Of a stretch of DNA of 64,000 nt, positions 8,322 to 15,405 are shown in pieces (the stretch's first letter is position 1; each line of letters opens with the position of its first letter). The translations under genes and the position numbers were made by a program. Location: assembly GCA_963836015.1 (NCBI GenBank), contig CAWIIF010000015.1, positions 2,046,001-2,110,000 of the forward strand, given 5' to 3'. The notes under the pieces were generated by a model. It had not been told where the DNA came from. It made no database searches and worked only from the letters and a program-made list of their open reading frames with translations. The stretch is from CAWCDJ01 sp963836015 (GTDB lineage Bacteria; Acidobacteriota; Terriglobia; Bryobacterales; Bryobacteraceae).

Positions 8322-9085
8322 GGCGGCGCGGCAGAGGTAAGCCATAGATGGGGATGTCGCGAGGGACGAGCGGGTGCGACCGACGTCATCGACCACGGTT
8401 TGATTCCGGTCCGCGATGGTGAGGCACTCAACCCGCGCGGGAGCCCGCCCCCTTGCGATGTCCTTCCACTCACGCCGGCGTGGCGCCTGCCCACTCCCTC
8501 ACGGTCGCGGCTCTGTGCGAGGGCATCGCAAGCGGGCCGGCGGCATGGCGAGGTTCCCCTTGGCGCCAAAAAGCCAGCGTTGATGTCGGCTGTGGCCTCC
8601 ATGGGGTTGCATTCCTCAATCGGCGCGCCCGTTATGTAACTGCCGGTCCATTGGCTGTTCCGCTGGGCGAGCAAGATCGTGGAATCGTACGTGAGACCTT
8701 GCAAATCCGACAGCTTCCGAAGGAGTGGTTCGCAGCGTTTCAAAATGTCAGCGGCGTCCTGCCGGCACTTCGCAGCACTGGCGGGCAGTTCGCTGGCCTC
8801 GATTCTGAAGCGCTGCTGGATTGCCTTCAGCCGGCGCTGGCGCGCGATGGCGATGGCCTCCTCCGCGGCCGCGACCTCGCTCTGCCGTTGCGCCACTCGG
8901 GCGGCGGCATCTTCGATTCCGGCGGTGCCGTCTACGACTGCCTGGGCAGCACCATGACGGATGGCATCGAGATCCAACATCTTTTGGCGGCGCTTCTCTG
9001 TAAGACCGCATTCGATCTGAAAGAGCCGGATGATCTCCGTCTTAGCCGCCTCTGTGGGCGACGGTGTCTGAACGTTGTTGAACAT
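8216..9085 (-). CDS. Hypothetical coiled-coil protein of the integrated element, 3' end uncertain
   Basis: From the ATG giving MFNNVQTPSPTEAAKTEI, preceded by an AGAGGAGAAAG ribosome site, the first about 165 residues look like a real protein. They are rich in Ala/Glu/Arg/Gln, with a long helical stretch (VAQRQSEVAAAEEAIAIARQ) expected to form a coiled coil. Beyond about 8560 the composition turns to Arg/Pro/Ser and crosses a dispersed repeat. The frame then stays open into the antisense of the PadR gene. The true C-terminus has therefore probably been lost or shifted. No family is recognised. It is the last member of a minus-strand block of small element genes. Confidence 0.45.
   Translation of the reverse strand: MFNNVQTPSPTEAAKTEIIRLFQIECGLTEKRRQKMLDLDAIRHGAAQAVVDGTAGIEDAAARVAQRQSEVAAAEEAIAIARQRRLKAIQQRFRIEASELPASAAKCRQDAADILKRCEPLLRKLSDLQGLTYDSTILLAQRNSQWTGSYITGAPIEECNPMEATADINAGFLAPRGTSPCRRPACDALAQSRDREGVGRRHAGVSGRTSQGGGLPRGLSASPSRTGIKPWSMTSVAPARPSRHPHLWLTSAAPPQASVSLTTALIAFESRSQLAASFSSCLRPSRVRE
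8491..8516. repeat. Dispersed repeat-like segment (ctccctcacggtcgcggctc)
   Basis: The segment around 8495-8514 resembles a short GC-rich motif I recall as recurrent between genes in Solibacter-like and planctomycete genomes. It lies where the neighbouring hypothetical reading loses protein character. The identification rests on memory of the motif, so confidence is low. Only one copy is evident in this window. Confidence 0.3.
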
Positions 9086-9145
9086 ATACTTTCTCCTCTT
9101 TCTGTTTGAAGTCGGGCCGGCTGACCACCCGCCCCGACCACCCAA

Positions 9146-9286
9146 TTAAGTGACTCTAACTAAAGACTTTGTGAGGCCTTTCCAACCGTAGGCAAAAGCG
9201 CCCAGCCAGGTCCCCAAAACCGGACGGCATGGCCACCACATGCCGCCCTCTCGCGCGTTCTGGGCCAACAGGGCGCACACATTCAT
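9146..9286 (-). CDS. Small hypothetical protein, 46 residues, translationally coupled
   Basis: The start ATG overlaps the stop of the preceding 121-codon gene in an ATGA junction (9283-9286). The product begins MNVCALLAQNAREGG and contains a Trp/Gly-rich middle (MWWPCRPVLGTWLGAF) that may be weakly membrane-interacting. No family is recognised. The case for a gene rests on the coupling junction and on the matching arrangement of its neighbours. Confidence 0.35.
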   Translation of the reverse strand: MNVCALLAQNAREGGMWWPCRPVLGTWLGAFAYGWKGLTKSLVRVT

Positions 9287-9648
9287 GCTGCCGGAGTCTT
9301 CCCTGCGGTGACGGCTGGCGCGGCGTTCCGGGTGCGACGGCGGGCTTCCGCCGCCCTCCGCTCGCGGGCGTAGACTTCGTGGACGTGGTCGCGGAACAGA
9401 CCGCTCTCGGAATCGAACAACCATTTCATGGCCTCATCGATCCGATCCGCGATTCCCGCCAGCACTGTCACCTGGAGCACTTGGGCGTGCTCTCGCGCGT
9501 ACTGGATCACGACCCGAAGATCGGCAAAGTAGATTTCGCCAGGATAGTCGCCGAGGTCGACCAGAGCCATATACGGATAGGGCGCCCTCTCGCTCACAGC
9601 ACGGTAGATAGTGATGTTGAATCCGGCCCCCATCCCGGCGGCGGACAT
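9283..9648 (-). CDS. Hypothetical protein of the integrated element, 121 residues
   Basis: The reading is intact, with an AGGAGG ribosome site just before the ATG. That site overlaps the stop codon of the upstream 46-residue gene (TAGGAGG), a compact arrangement typical of phage-like operons. The sequence (YPYMALVDLGDYPGEIYF, then RVVIQYAREHAQVLQV) suggests a small alpha/beta domain with a basic, Ala/Arg-rich tail. No family is recognised. Its stop overlaps the next small ORF in an ATGA junction. Confidence 0.55.
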   Translation of the reverse strand: MSAAGMGAGFNITIYRAVSERAPYPYMALVDLGDYPGEIYFADLRVVIQYAREHAQVLQVTVLAGIADRIDEAMKWLFDSESGLFRDHVHEVYARERRAAEARRRTRNAAPAVTAGKTPAA

Positions 9649-9654
9649 TGCCTC

Positions 9655-9795
9655 CTAGGGCAGGCAGCAGTGCCAGACGTAGTCTTTCGCTTCGTGTGCA
9701 GACGACTGGCCCACGGCCGTCCAGGTCAACTCCGGCGTCAGGTCCGGCTGCTCAATCGGTTCGATGATGCCATCGGCGTATTTGTAAGTGTTCAT
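9655..9795 (-). CDS. Small hypothetical protein, 46 residues
   Basis: It begins MNTYKYADGIIEPIEQP after a GGGGAAAG ribosome site and ends AKDYVWHCCLP. The stop overlaps the ribosome site of the next gene. It is acidic and without recognisable domain. An alternative frame of the upstream gene ends in an ATGA overlap with this start, which supports it as a real, coupled reading. Confidence 0.45.
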   Translation of the reverse strand: MNTYKYADGIIEPIEQPDLTPELTWTAVGQSSAHEAKDYVWHCCLP

Positions 9796-10441
9796 CGGTT
9801 CTTTCCCCGCTCTGTTCTCCCGCGATGTTTCTCTGGGTTTCGCCATGTAGAACCGTCGCGGCTGTGATGCGGCCAGGACGTCCGGTGACGCCCTGCTCTT
9901 GGAAGAGCCGGTTCAGCTTGGCCGCTTTCCACTCCGCCCAGGAGTTGGCCTTCGAGCACCAACCCATCTCTTGGAGCAAGCGGTCCCGAACCTTCCACGG
10001 TTCCCGCAGGCTCCGGTCCATTTCCAACAACACGCTTTGGGGAACGGGTTCGCCTGCCACTCGCCGCAACTTGTAGCGCATGGGGACGGCGGCCCCGTCC
10101 AGATAACGGACGGGCAGACCGTCGGATTCGAAAATGCGTAGCGCTTTGCGAACTTCCGGCCCGTCCAGATCGCTCCAAATGCCGATGGTAGTGATGCCGT
10201 CCAGTTTCATCAGGCGAACGCCGGCCCGGTTCAGCACCGCAGATGCGTGGGCCAATTCCCCCGGATCGGGTTCTATGTGAATCTCGGGAGATTGAACGGA
10301 AGCGGCGCCTACAAAACCTACAGAACCTGGTTTTGATGGTTTTGGAGGCCCGTCTTCCGCCGAATCCGCCGAGATAAGGGTCTTCGGGGTCCAATCCAAC
10401 CACCGGCTCCGCTTCACCGGGGTGGCCACCGTGGTGCTCAT
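9752..10441 (-). CDS. Hypothetical element protein downstream of the primase remnant
   Basis: The ATG overlaps the stop of the DUF3987 remnant (ATGA, 10438-10441), so translation is coupled. The product (MSTTVATPVKRSRWLDW...) has a Pro/Lys-rich N-terminus and then a conserved-looking core: HASAVLNRAGVRLMKLDG, IGIWSDLDGPEVRKALRIF. The core resembles small proteins that accompany primases in integrative elements, but no family is named. The last about 15 residues read oddly. Shifting one base near 9835 would end the protein RGKNR with an ATGA overlap onto the 46-residue gene at 9795, so a one-base lesion is likely at the 3' end. Confidence 0.55.
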   Translation of the reverse strand: MSTTVATPVKRSRWLDWTPKTLISADSAEDGPPKPSKPGSVGFVGAASVQSPEIHIEPDPGELAHASAVLNRAGVRLMKLDGITTIGIWSDLDGPEVRKALRIFESDGLPVRYLDGAAVPMRYKLRRVAGEPVPQSVLLEMDRSLREPWKVRDRLLQEMGWCSKANSWAEWKAAKLNRLFQEQGVTGRPGRITAATVLHGETQRNIAGEQSGERTDEHLQIRRWHHRTD

Positions 10442-12049
10442 TGCCACACCGCCGGGTTTACTTCGAACCGGTTGGGGGGACGCCCGCCGAACGGCCCTGA
10501 CTCGCCGGACAGGTCGCGGACCCACCCGGCATCACCCAGGACTTCCGCCGCCAGTTTCACGGCTTCCGGAGTATCCAGACCGCTCCACCCCTTCAGGTAA
10601 ACCTCGCGGCAGGAGAAGAAGCCGTCGGCGCCAACCTTGCGCTTCCTGATTTTCTCCGCGAGCTCGCGGGCCGCCCGTAGCTGCGGCGTCACCACGCAGG
10701 AGTAAACCCGCTTCGAGTGCGACTCCAAATAATCGCACCACGCCGCGGCCTTCCTGGCGTGCTCGAGCGAAACGGTATCGGCGCTGCCGTTGCCCGCCGC
10801 CCATTCCGCCAACTCGAACAGGACCGACAACGCCGGCATCAGCTTCCGGTACTTGCTCAGGTGTGAGACGAGCGCGGGATGGAGTTCGTCGCCGCGCACC
10901 TTCACTTCGAGTTCCGCGAGCCATTCCACAAACAGTTCCTGCGCGTCCGGCGCATAGCGGAACCGCATCGGAGTTTCGGCGTCCAGCTCCACCAGCTTGG
11001 CGAACACCAGTGCCGCCCGCTGTTCCGAGGCCGCATCCGGCGCTCGGTCAACGAATTGCAAACCGGGATCGGTTTCCGGCCAGACCAGCAACTGGAAACG
11101 CTGTATCAGACCGTCGTTGCTCGGTCCATCTTCGAGCGCCTCCGTCAGATAAGAACGAAGTCGGCCGGGTTGGATGCCGCCCAACATCGACATGCAACAC
11201 GCTTCCACGTGAATGGTGCCGCGGCCCATCGCGTGCTTCCGGCCGGGCTGTCATTATCGGGAAGGATGATGATGTGGCGGTTCCGAAAATAGTCCGCCCA
11301 GCCCGTATATAGATGACTCTAGCCGGACCCACCCGGATTGCAGGAAGCCACCAGCCCCCAGGACTCCAAGGTGTGAACGTCCTTTTCTCCCTCGGGGAGG
11401 TAGACCGTCTCCGCTCCCACCAACTTCGGGAAACGGTACGGCACGCGCGGACAATCGCGGAAGCGATATTCCGCGCCGTCGTAATCGAGTTGGTCGCTTG
11501 CCCGTTTCCAGGTGGACTTGCCGGTTGCGCGCTCGGCCTTCGGATCGGGAAGATACTTGCCTTCGACAGACCGACGACGATCCAGCCGGTGGGAACACCG
11601 CCGATCCGTTCGGGGTCGGTCGTGCCGGCGGCATCAACTCCGCTGGGACGGACCTGAATGAATGTCTTCTTGCCGTCCGGTTTCAGATAACGGACGGACT
11701 CGAAGAGCAGGTTACCGTTCGGGTCAGTGTAGGGGTAGCGGTCGATTTCGCGCCACCCGCCTGCTGTACGGCGAGGTTCAATCCTACCCACGATGCGGAA
11801 GACTTCGGCTTTCGCCGTTTTGAAGTCCGCGCCTGTGAGCGCCATTTCGAGGTCGATGATGTCGCCGCCGCAACCGCAAACAGAATGGCAATACGATCGG
11901 CCTGTCGCGGCTTCCACTTTGAAGTTCGGGTCCTTGCCGCGGTGCCTGGGACAGCCGCAGCTCCACTGCGCGCCGGTCTGCTTCAGGTGAGGGATGCGGT
12001 CCTTGTAGAAGCGGGACACTTCGCCGGGTGTGAATGTGATGATGTTCAT
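10438..12049 (-). pseudogene. Broken CHC2 primase / DUF3987 replication protein
   Basis: The 5' part is an intact primase-type zinc domain: WSCGCPRHRGKD followed by CHSVCGCGGDIIDLEMAL. Four lesions follow. Near 11550 a lost G in AAGGCAAG shifts the frame; the next frame reads YLPDPKAERATGKSTWK and VYLPEGEKDVHTLESWG. A TAG at 11319-11321 interrupts CNPGGSG/SSHLYTGWADYF. A missing base near 11245 separates LPDNDSP from GRKHAMG. The Toprim end and the whole ATPase centre (Walker motifs) of DUF3987 are deleted before HVEACCMSMLGGIQPGRL. The C-terminal DUF3987 region is then open to the stop at 10438. An intact relative would prime or unwind element DNA; this copy cannot. It lies directly behind the AlpA-like regulator. 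Confidence 0.85.
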
Positions 12050-12063
12050 GTGGTGCCTGCCCT

Positions 12064-12273
12064 TCAGGCCTGCTGCCCGCCGCCGCTGGGCCGCGTTTCC
12101 AGCCACGCAGCAACGTCTTCCCGCTTGTAGCGGACAGCGGCGCCGATCTTGATGTATTCCGGCCCCAGCCGCAGGAGCCTCCACCGCCGGACGGAAGCCA
12201 CCGAGAGGCTCGTGATACGCGCCACGTCGTGCTCGTTCAGCAGGGTTTCGAGGAAACTATCTACTGCTGCCAT
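12064..12273 (-). CDS. AlpA/excisionase-like helix-turn-helix protein
   Basis: A 69-residue protein beginning MAAVDSFLETLLNEHDVARI. It contains the MerR-like excisionase domain ITSLSVASVRRWRLLRLG, then YIKIGAAVRYKREDVAAWLE, the typical wing and last helix of HTH_17 proteins. An ideal AAAGGAGG ribosome site lies 5 nt before the ATG. Such proteins activate or direct excision of integrated elements and are usually encoded next to the primase, as here (14 nt upstream of it). No integrase gene was found in the window. The 286 bp upstream (12274-12559) hold no recognisable gene. Confidence 0.8.
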   Translation of the reverse strand: MAAVDSFLETLLNEHDVARITSLSVASVRRWRLLRLGPEYIKIGAAVRYKREDVAAWLETRPSGGGQQA

Positions 12274-12559
12274 TTCGCCTCCTTTCTTGATCTCAAACGT
12301 GTTGGGCATGGGCCCCGGCGCGATGCCGGGGCAAATGGATGCTCGATCACGCGAAGGGGATTTTCGAAGGATTTCCGGGTGTCCGCTCGGCTTGCAAGGC
12401 GTCATCGCAGACTGTCCGTACTTTGGGCTTCCCGCAGGCGTGATCTATTCGGTTTTCAATGATCGCGGGCGGATTGTTCGTCCATCCACTCGCAATCATC
12501 GGAACCGAAAATTGTCTTGGAAACTTCCGCGTAGTAGAGCACGGAAGAATGGGCTTCTG

Positions 12560-13498
12560 CTAGCAATGGTTGTGGCGAGAAAATTCGCGGAAGTTAGGAG
12601 AGAGTTTCGGGAGGGTTTTTCTTTCGCTGGTATGCGAGCTTGAGCAGGAAATCAATGGCCTCTTTTGCTGAGCCGGTACGAACCCAGCGCCGTCTTCCCA
12701 ATTCTTCAACGACAGATCACGTTTCCGCCAGGTTATCGGGTAGGGCGGTTCCGCTTTATCTAAGGCCCTGCAAACGGGTTCCAGCTTGTCCTTCCAATCG
12801 CCGTCCGGGGCTACCGTCTTGATGATATCGGTCACGCTCAACGCGGTCTCGTGATCCGGTTTCGACCCACGCTTCTTCGGCGTGCCGGCGGTGGCGCCGG
12901 CGGGCTGAACCTGCAGCGCATCTGGGACAGTTTCGATGGGCGGCGGATCCGCGTTACCGATCCGGCGGTAGGCTTCTGCTCTCCAGACGTGCAGCCGTTC
13001 CGAGAGGTGGGTGCAAATGCGTTGAATGAAGCGCTGGTTGTTGGCAAACAGCCGCAGGTGGAACAGATACTTCAGCCAGAACAAGAGCATGAACGCCTTG
13101 ATGGGCGACTCCTTTTCCGGCGTCGTCGTGGTGATTTTGCCTTTGAGAAACTGCCGGCTGAAGGTGTGATCGAGGTAATTCTCCCAATCGCCGGATAGCT
13201 GCTGAAATTTTTCACCGAGGCCCTTCCGACCCGACTTCATCCCGGCCGCCTTCAACGTGCGGTACAGGTCCGTCCAATCGGTTGCCGACACGTTCTCGGG
13301 CAGGATGATCCCGACGTTGGGGCAGATCCGCATGGCGACCTTCATCGGCAGCAAGATCAATCGGAAGGAGTAGGCTTCCGGGTCCGGAAAACAGGCCAGC
13401 AGTTCCTTCGCCTCGGCATCGAACTGCTTTTCTGCATACGGCTCAAAAAACGGGATCAACTCCGCAGGATCGTGCTCGCGGAGGGCCTTCGAGCTCAT
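12560..13498 (-). CDS. Hypothetical protein of the integrated element
   Basis: From MSSKALREHDPAELIPFF the product runs 312 residues, mixed helical, with LLPMKVAMRICPNVGII and FMLLFWLKYLFHLRLFANNQ and a Pro/Ala linker before the C-terminus. No family is recognised. The last about 30 residues are Ser/Arg-rich and poorly protein-like. Removing one base at the AAAAGAGG tract near 12663 gives EAIDFLLKLAYQRKKNPPE and a stop near 12598, which looks genuine, so the 3' end is probably frameshifted. The frame is open upstream to 13660, but those residues look non-coding. Confidence 0.5.
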   Translation of the reverse strand: MSSKALREHDPAELIPFFEPYAEKQFDAEAKELLACFPDPEAYSFRLILLPMKVAMRICPNVGIILPENVSATDWTDLYRTLKAAGMKSGRKGLGEKFQQLSGDWENYLDHTFSRQFLKGKITTTTPEKESPIKAFMLLFWLKYLFHLRLFANNQRFIQRICTHLSERLHVWRAEAYRRIGNADPPPIETVPDALQVQPAGATAGTPKKRGSKPDHETALSVTDIIKTVAPDGDWKDKLEPVCRALDKAEPPYPITWRKRDLSLKNWEDGAGFVPAQQKRPLISCSSSHTSERKTLPKLSPNFREFSRHNHC

Positions 13499-13640
13499 GC
13501 CGATGCTTCGAGTCTGGCCGCCTCGATTCTTGCAAGTGCCTGCTTTGAGAGCGGAGGTTCCTCCATCACCGAAAACCATAGCACGATCCGCGGCCCCGCC
13601 GGTGAGTGTCATATATGGCAAACTGTTGAGAGAGAATGCG

Positions 13641-13937
13641 ATGCGGACGGCGATTCCCATTCCGACAAAACAGCTTGCCGGCGCTGGAAGATCGCGGAAC
13701 TCCTGCGCGCGAGGATTTCCGCCCGATAGCGACTTGGACCTGCTGGTGAGGTTTGCCCCGGACGCAGATTGGAGCCTGTTGGATCACGTCGCGATGGAAG
13801 AGGAACTCTCTGCCATCGTCGGGCGCAAGGTGGATCTGGTATCGCAACGCGCCATCGAGCGGAGCTCCAATTGGATTCGGCGGAAGACCATCCTGGAGAG
13901 CGCGGAACCGTGGTGGGGGATGGAACCATGCGGGTAA
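13641..13937 (+). pseudogene. MNT-type nucleotidyltransferase remnant
   Basis: The start MRTAIPIPTKQLA and the later PDSDLDLLVRFAPDADWSL, with VGRKVDLVSQRAIE, are clearly an MNT (minimal nucleotidyltransferase) domain. Between them the frame changes twice: CRRWKIAEL lies in another frame, and the expected GS of the GSxARG active-site loop is missing. The gene therefore looks inactivated by a small deletion with frame loss. MNT proteins are usually antitoxins to HEPN toxins, AMPylating the partner. A second MNT-HEPN remnant follows immediately. Confidence 0.6.
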
Positions 13938-14166
13938 GGGGCGCACCATTTTCAAAACGCCGACGGTCGACGATCCGGCCCTTTTCGAGGCCGTGCGCCG
14001 TCTTGTCGCTGCGTACCAGCCGGAGCGGATCTACCTTTTCGGCTCCGTCGCCCGCGGTGACGCCGGCCAGGACAGCGACTACGACTTGCTGGTGGTGGTG
14101 CCGGATGATGCGCCTACATGCCGCCTGACGACGCTCGATTACAGGATGCCCGCGTCTGGCTGGTGA
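13928..14166 (+). pseudogene. Second MNT nucleotidyltransferase remnant (MntA-like)
   Basis: The core FEAVRRLVAAYQPERIYLFG continues into SVARGDAGQDSDYDLLVVV, a complete MNT catalytic loop (GSVARGD...SDYD). The N-terminus has no start in that frame, and the C-terminal half is missing. After VVVPDDAPT the sequence passes into the HEPN gene, which starts inside it at 14118. A deletion fusing the antitoxin to its toxin partner is the simplest reading. Confidence 0.6.
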
Positions 14167-14483
14167 AAGCCGAACTTGATCTGAAGGCGGCTGCACATGA
14201 GATGACCGCCCCCGCTGAAGCGCTCTGGGGCGACGTCATGTTCCATGCGCAACAGGCCGCCGAGAAATGCATGAAGGCCTTCCTCGCGTGGCACGATGTG
14301 CCATTCCGCAAGACGCACATCCTCGAGGAACTCGGCCAGCAATGCGTGTTGGTAGACGCGATGCTGGCACACCCGCAAAATCGACTGCGGGGCCTGTTAT
14401 TTGTGTCCTTGGTAGTACCGCCGAGATTACGGCCGATGCAGACGATATTAAGTGCCAGTTGCCCGATGCTCCTGGCCGCATGA
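14118..14483 (+). CDS. HEPN-domain protein (HepT-like), C-terminally altered
   Basis: Residues 8-75 match the HEPN fold: DARVWLVKAELDLKAAAHEM, then FHAQQAAEKCMKAFLAW, and FRKTHILEELGQQC. HEPN proteins paired with MNT antitoxins are RNases or tRNA-targeting toxins whose RxxxxxH motif lies in the C-terminal half. Here family resemblance stops at about residue 82 (near 14360) and the rest is unrelated, so the catalytic motif appears lost. It overlaps the MNT remnant by about 50 nt. Likely a dead toxin-antitoxin pair carried by the element. Confidence 0.6.
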   Translation: MPPDDARLQDARVWLVKAELDLKAAAHEMTAPAEALWGDVMFHAQQAAEKCMKAFLAWHDVPFRKTHILEELGQQCVLVDAMLAHPQNRLRGLLFVSLVVPPRLRPMQTILSASCPMLLAA

Positions 14484-14611
14484 GCCGAGCGTTGCCGTTA
14501 TTTCTTGCCGAGCAGATCGAGCTGATGACTGCGGCCCGCGCTCGAACCCTGGTCCCGTTCGTTGAGTAGGGGGCGGGCGGGTTTGTTCTCAGCGGCGCCT
14601 GTTGGTCGGAT

Positions 14612-15129
14612 GTGGATGCGGTTGACTACGCCAAACGCGGCGAGCCGGAGAGTGAGTACGTGATCACCGTCCATCTCATGACCCGGACTGAACCGTGGAA
14701 AGCTCGCCTCCGGCTGATCAGCGTGGCGGACGCCCGTTGCATTGGTGAGCTCACTATTTCCTTCCCGTCGAGCAAGCCGGAGGAAGGTGTTCCCGAGATG
14801 TCGAGGCAGTTGATATCTTCGCTCGGACAGGTGGGAATCAACGGCCAAGCTCGACCTGAGTTCTACGAGGTGCCGGAAGGCCTGAGCCTAGCTGACTTCA
14901 GCGGCGAGCGCGAGATCTTGGCTGGGAATCTGAACTTGTGCCTCGCTTGTCCGCGTAATACCACGACCCGCCTACTGTTGGCCCAGACGGCATTGGCGAT
15001 GAAGAAGGTGCGGCCTGACGTTTTTCGGAATTTCGGGAGCGGATCGCAGATCTCCACGCTGAGCACCTCCTTCCGGAGCCCGCTCACAGCGCCCTGAGAC
15101 AACTTCTGGAGGGCCCCGTCGCCGATTGA
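14612..15129 (+). pseudogene. Hypothetical protein, frameshifted near its 3' end
   Basis: A GTG start gives VDAVDYAKRGEPESEYV, then an alpha/beta-looking protein (YVITVHLMTRTEPWKARL, CIGELTISFPSS). The direct frame ends at 15097 with poor composition. If one base is restored near 15030, the frame continues FREFRERIADLHAEHLLPEP and stops at 15127-15129, which is far more protein-like. No domain is recognised. It is the last gene before the tRNA fragment that marks the element boundary. Confidence 0.4.
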
Positions 15130-15343
15130 GAATTCTTGCCACGGGCACCGCGCGACCGCCACGTTCTGCGCCATTTCTGCTGGCAGAAAACTGTGCCCAT
15201 TTTTGTGCCTACCCCACGCATAGAAGCGTTACTCGGAATTGCCAGTCCCGGCGCGCGGAAGGCCCGGAAGCCTTTGAAGACTCGCGACATAGCGCAACTC
15301 TGCGCAAAACTGCTGCGCCGCCGCTAAGTCTTTGATAGTACGT
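15130..15343. other. Non-coding border of the integrated element
   Basis: Between the last element gene and the tRNA fragment no convincing reading is seen on either strand. There is no integrase gene here, although elements using tRNA sites usually keep one next to the attachment site. Loss of the integrase would leave the element fixed in place. Confidence 0.3.
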
Positions 15344-15349
15344 GGGCTG

Positions 15350-15399
15350 TCTGGTTTGGGACCAGGAGGTCGGTGGTTCGAATCCACTCGCCCCGACCA
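15350..15399 (+). tRNA. 3' half of tRNA-Pro(TGG): attachment-site scar, not a functional tRNA
   Basis: Anticodon stem TCTGG/CCAGG encloses the loop TTTGGGA with anticodon TGG (15357-15359). The T arm GGTGG-TTCGAAT-CCACT, acceptor strand CGCCCCG, discriminator A and an encoded CCA (15397-15399) follow. The matching 5' acceptor strand (CGGGGCG) and D arm are absent upstream. This is what remains when an element inserts into the 3' half of a tRNA gene: one end restores the gene, the other keeps a duplicate 3' half. The orientation places the element to the left. The intact tRNA-Pro copy is not in the window. Confidence 0.75.
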
Positions 15400-15405
15400 A
15401 ATCCC

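Noticed and set aside
14540..14570. T-loop-like ggttcgag on the minus strand, possible second tRNA scar
   Set aside because: No acceptor, anticodon arm or CCA can be aligned around it.
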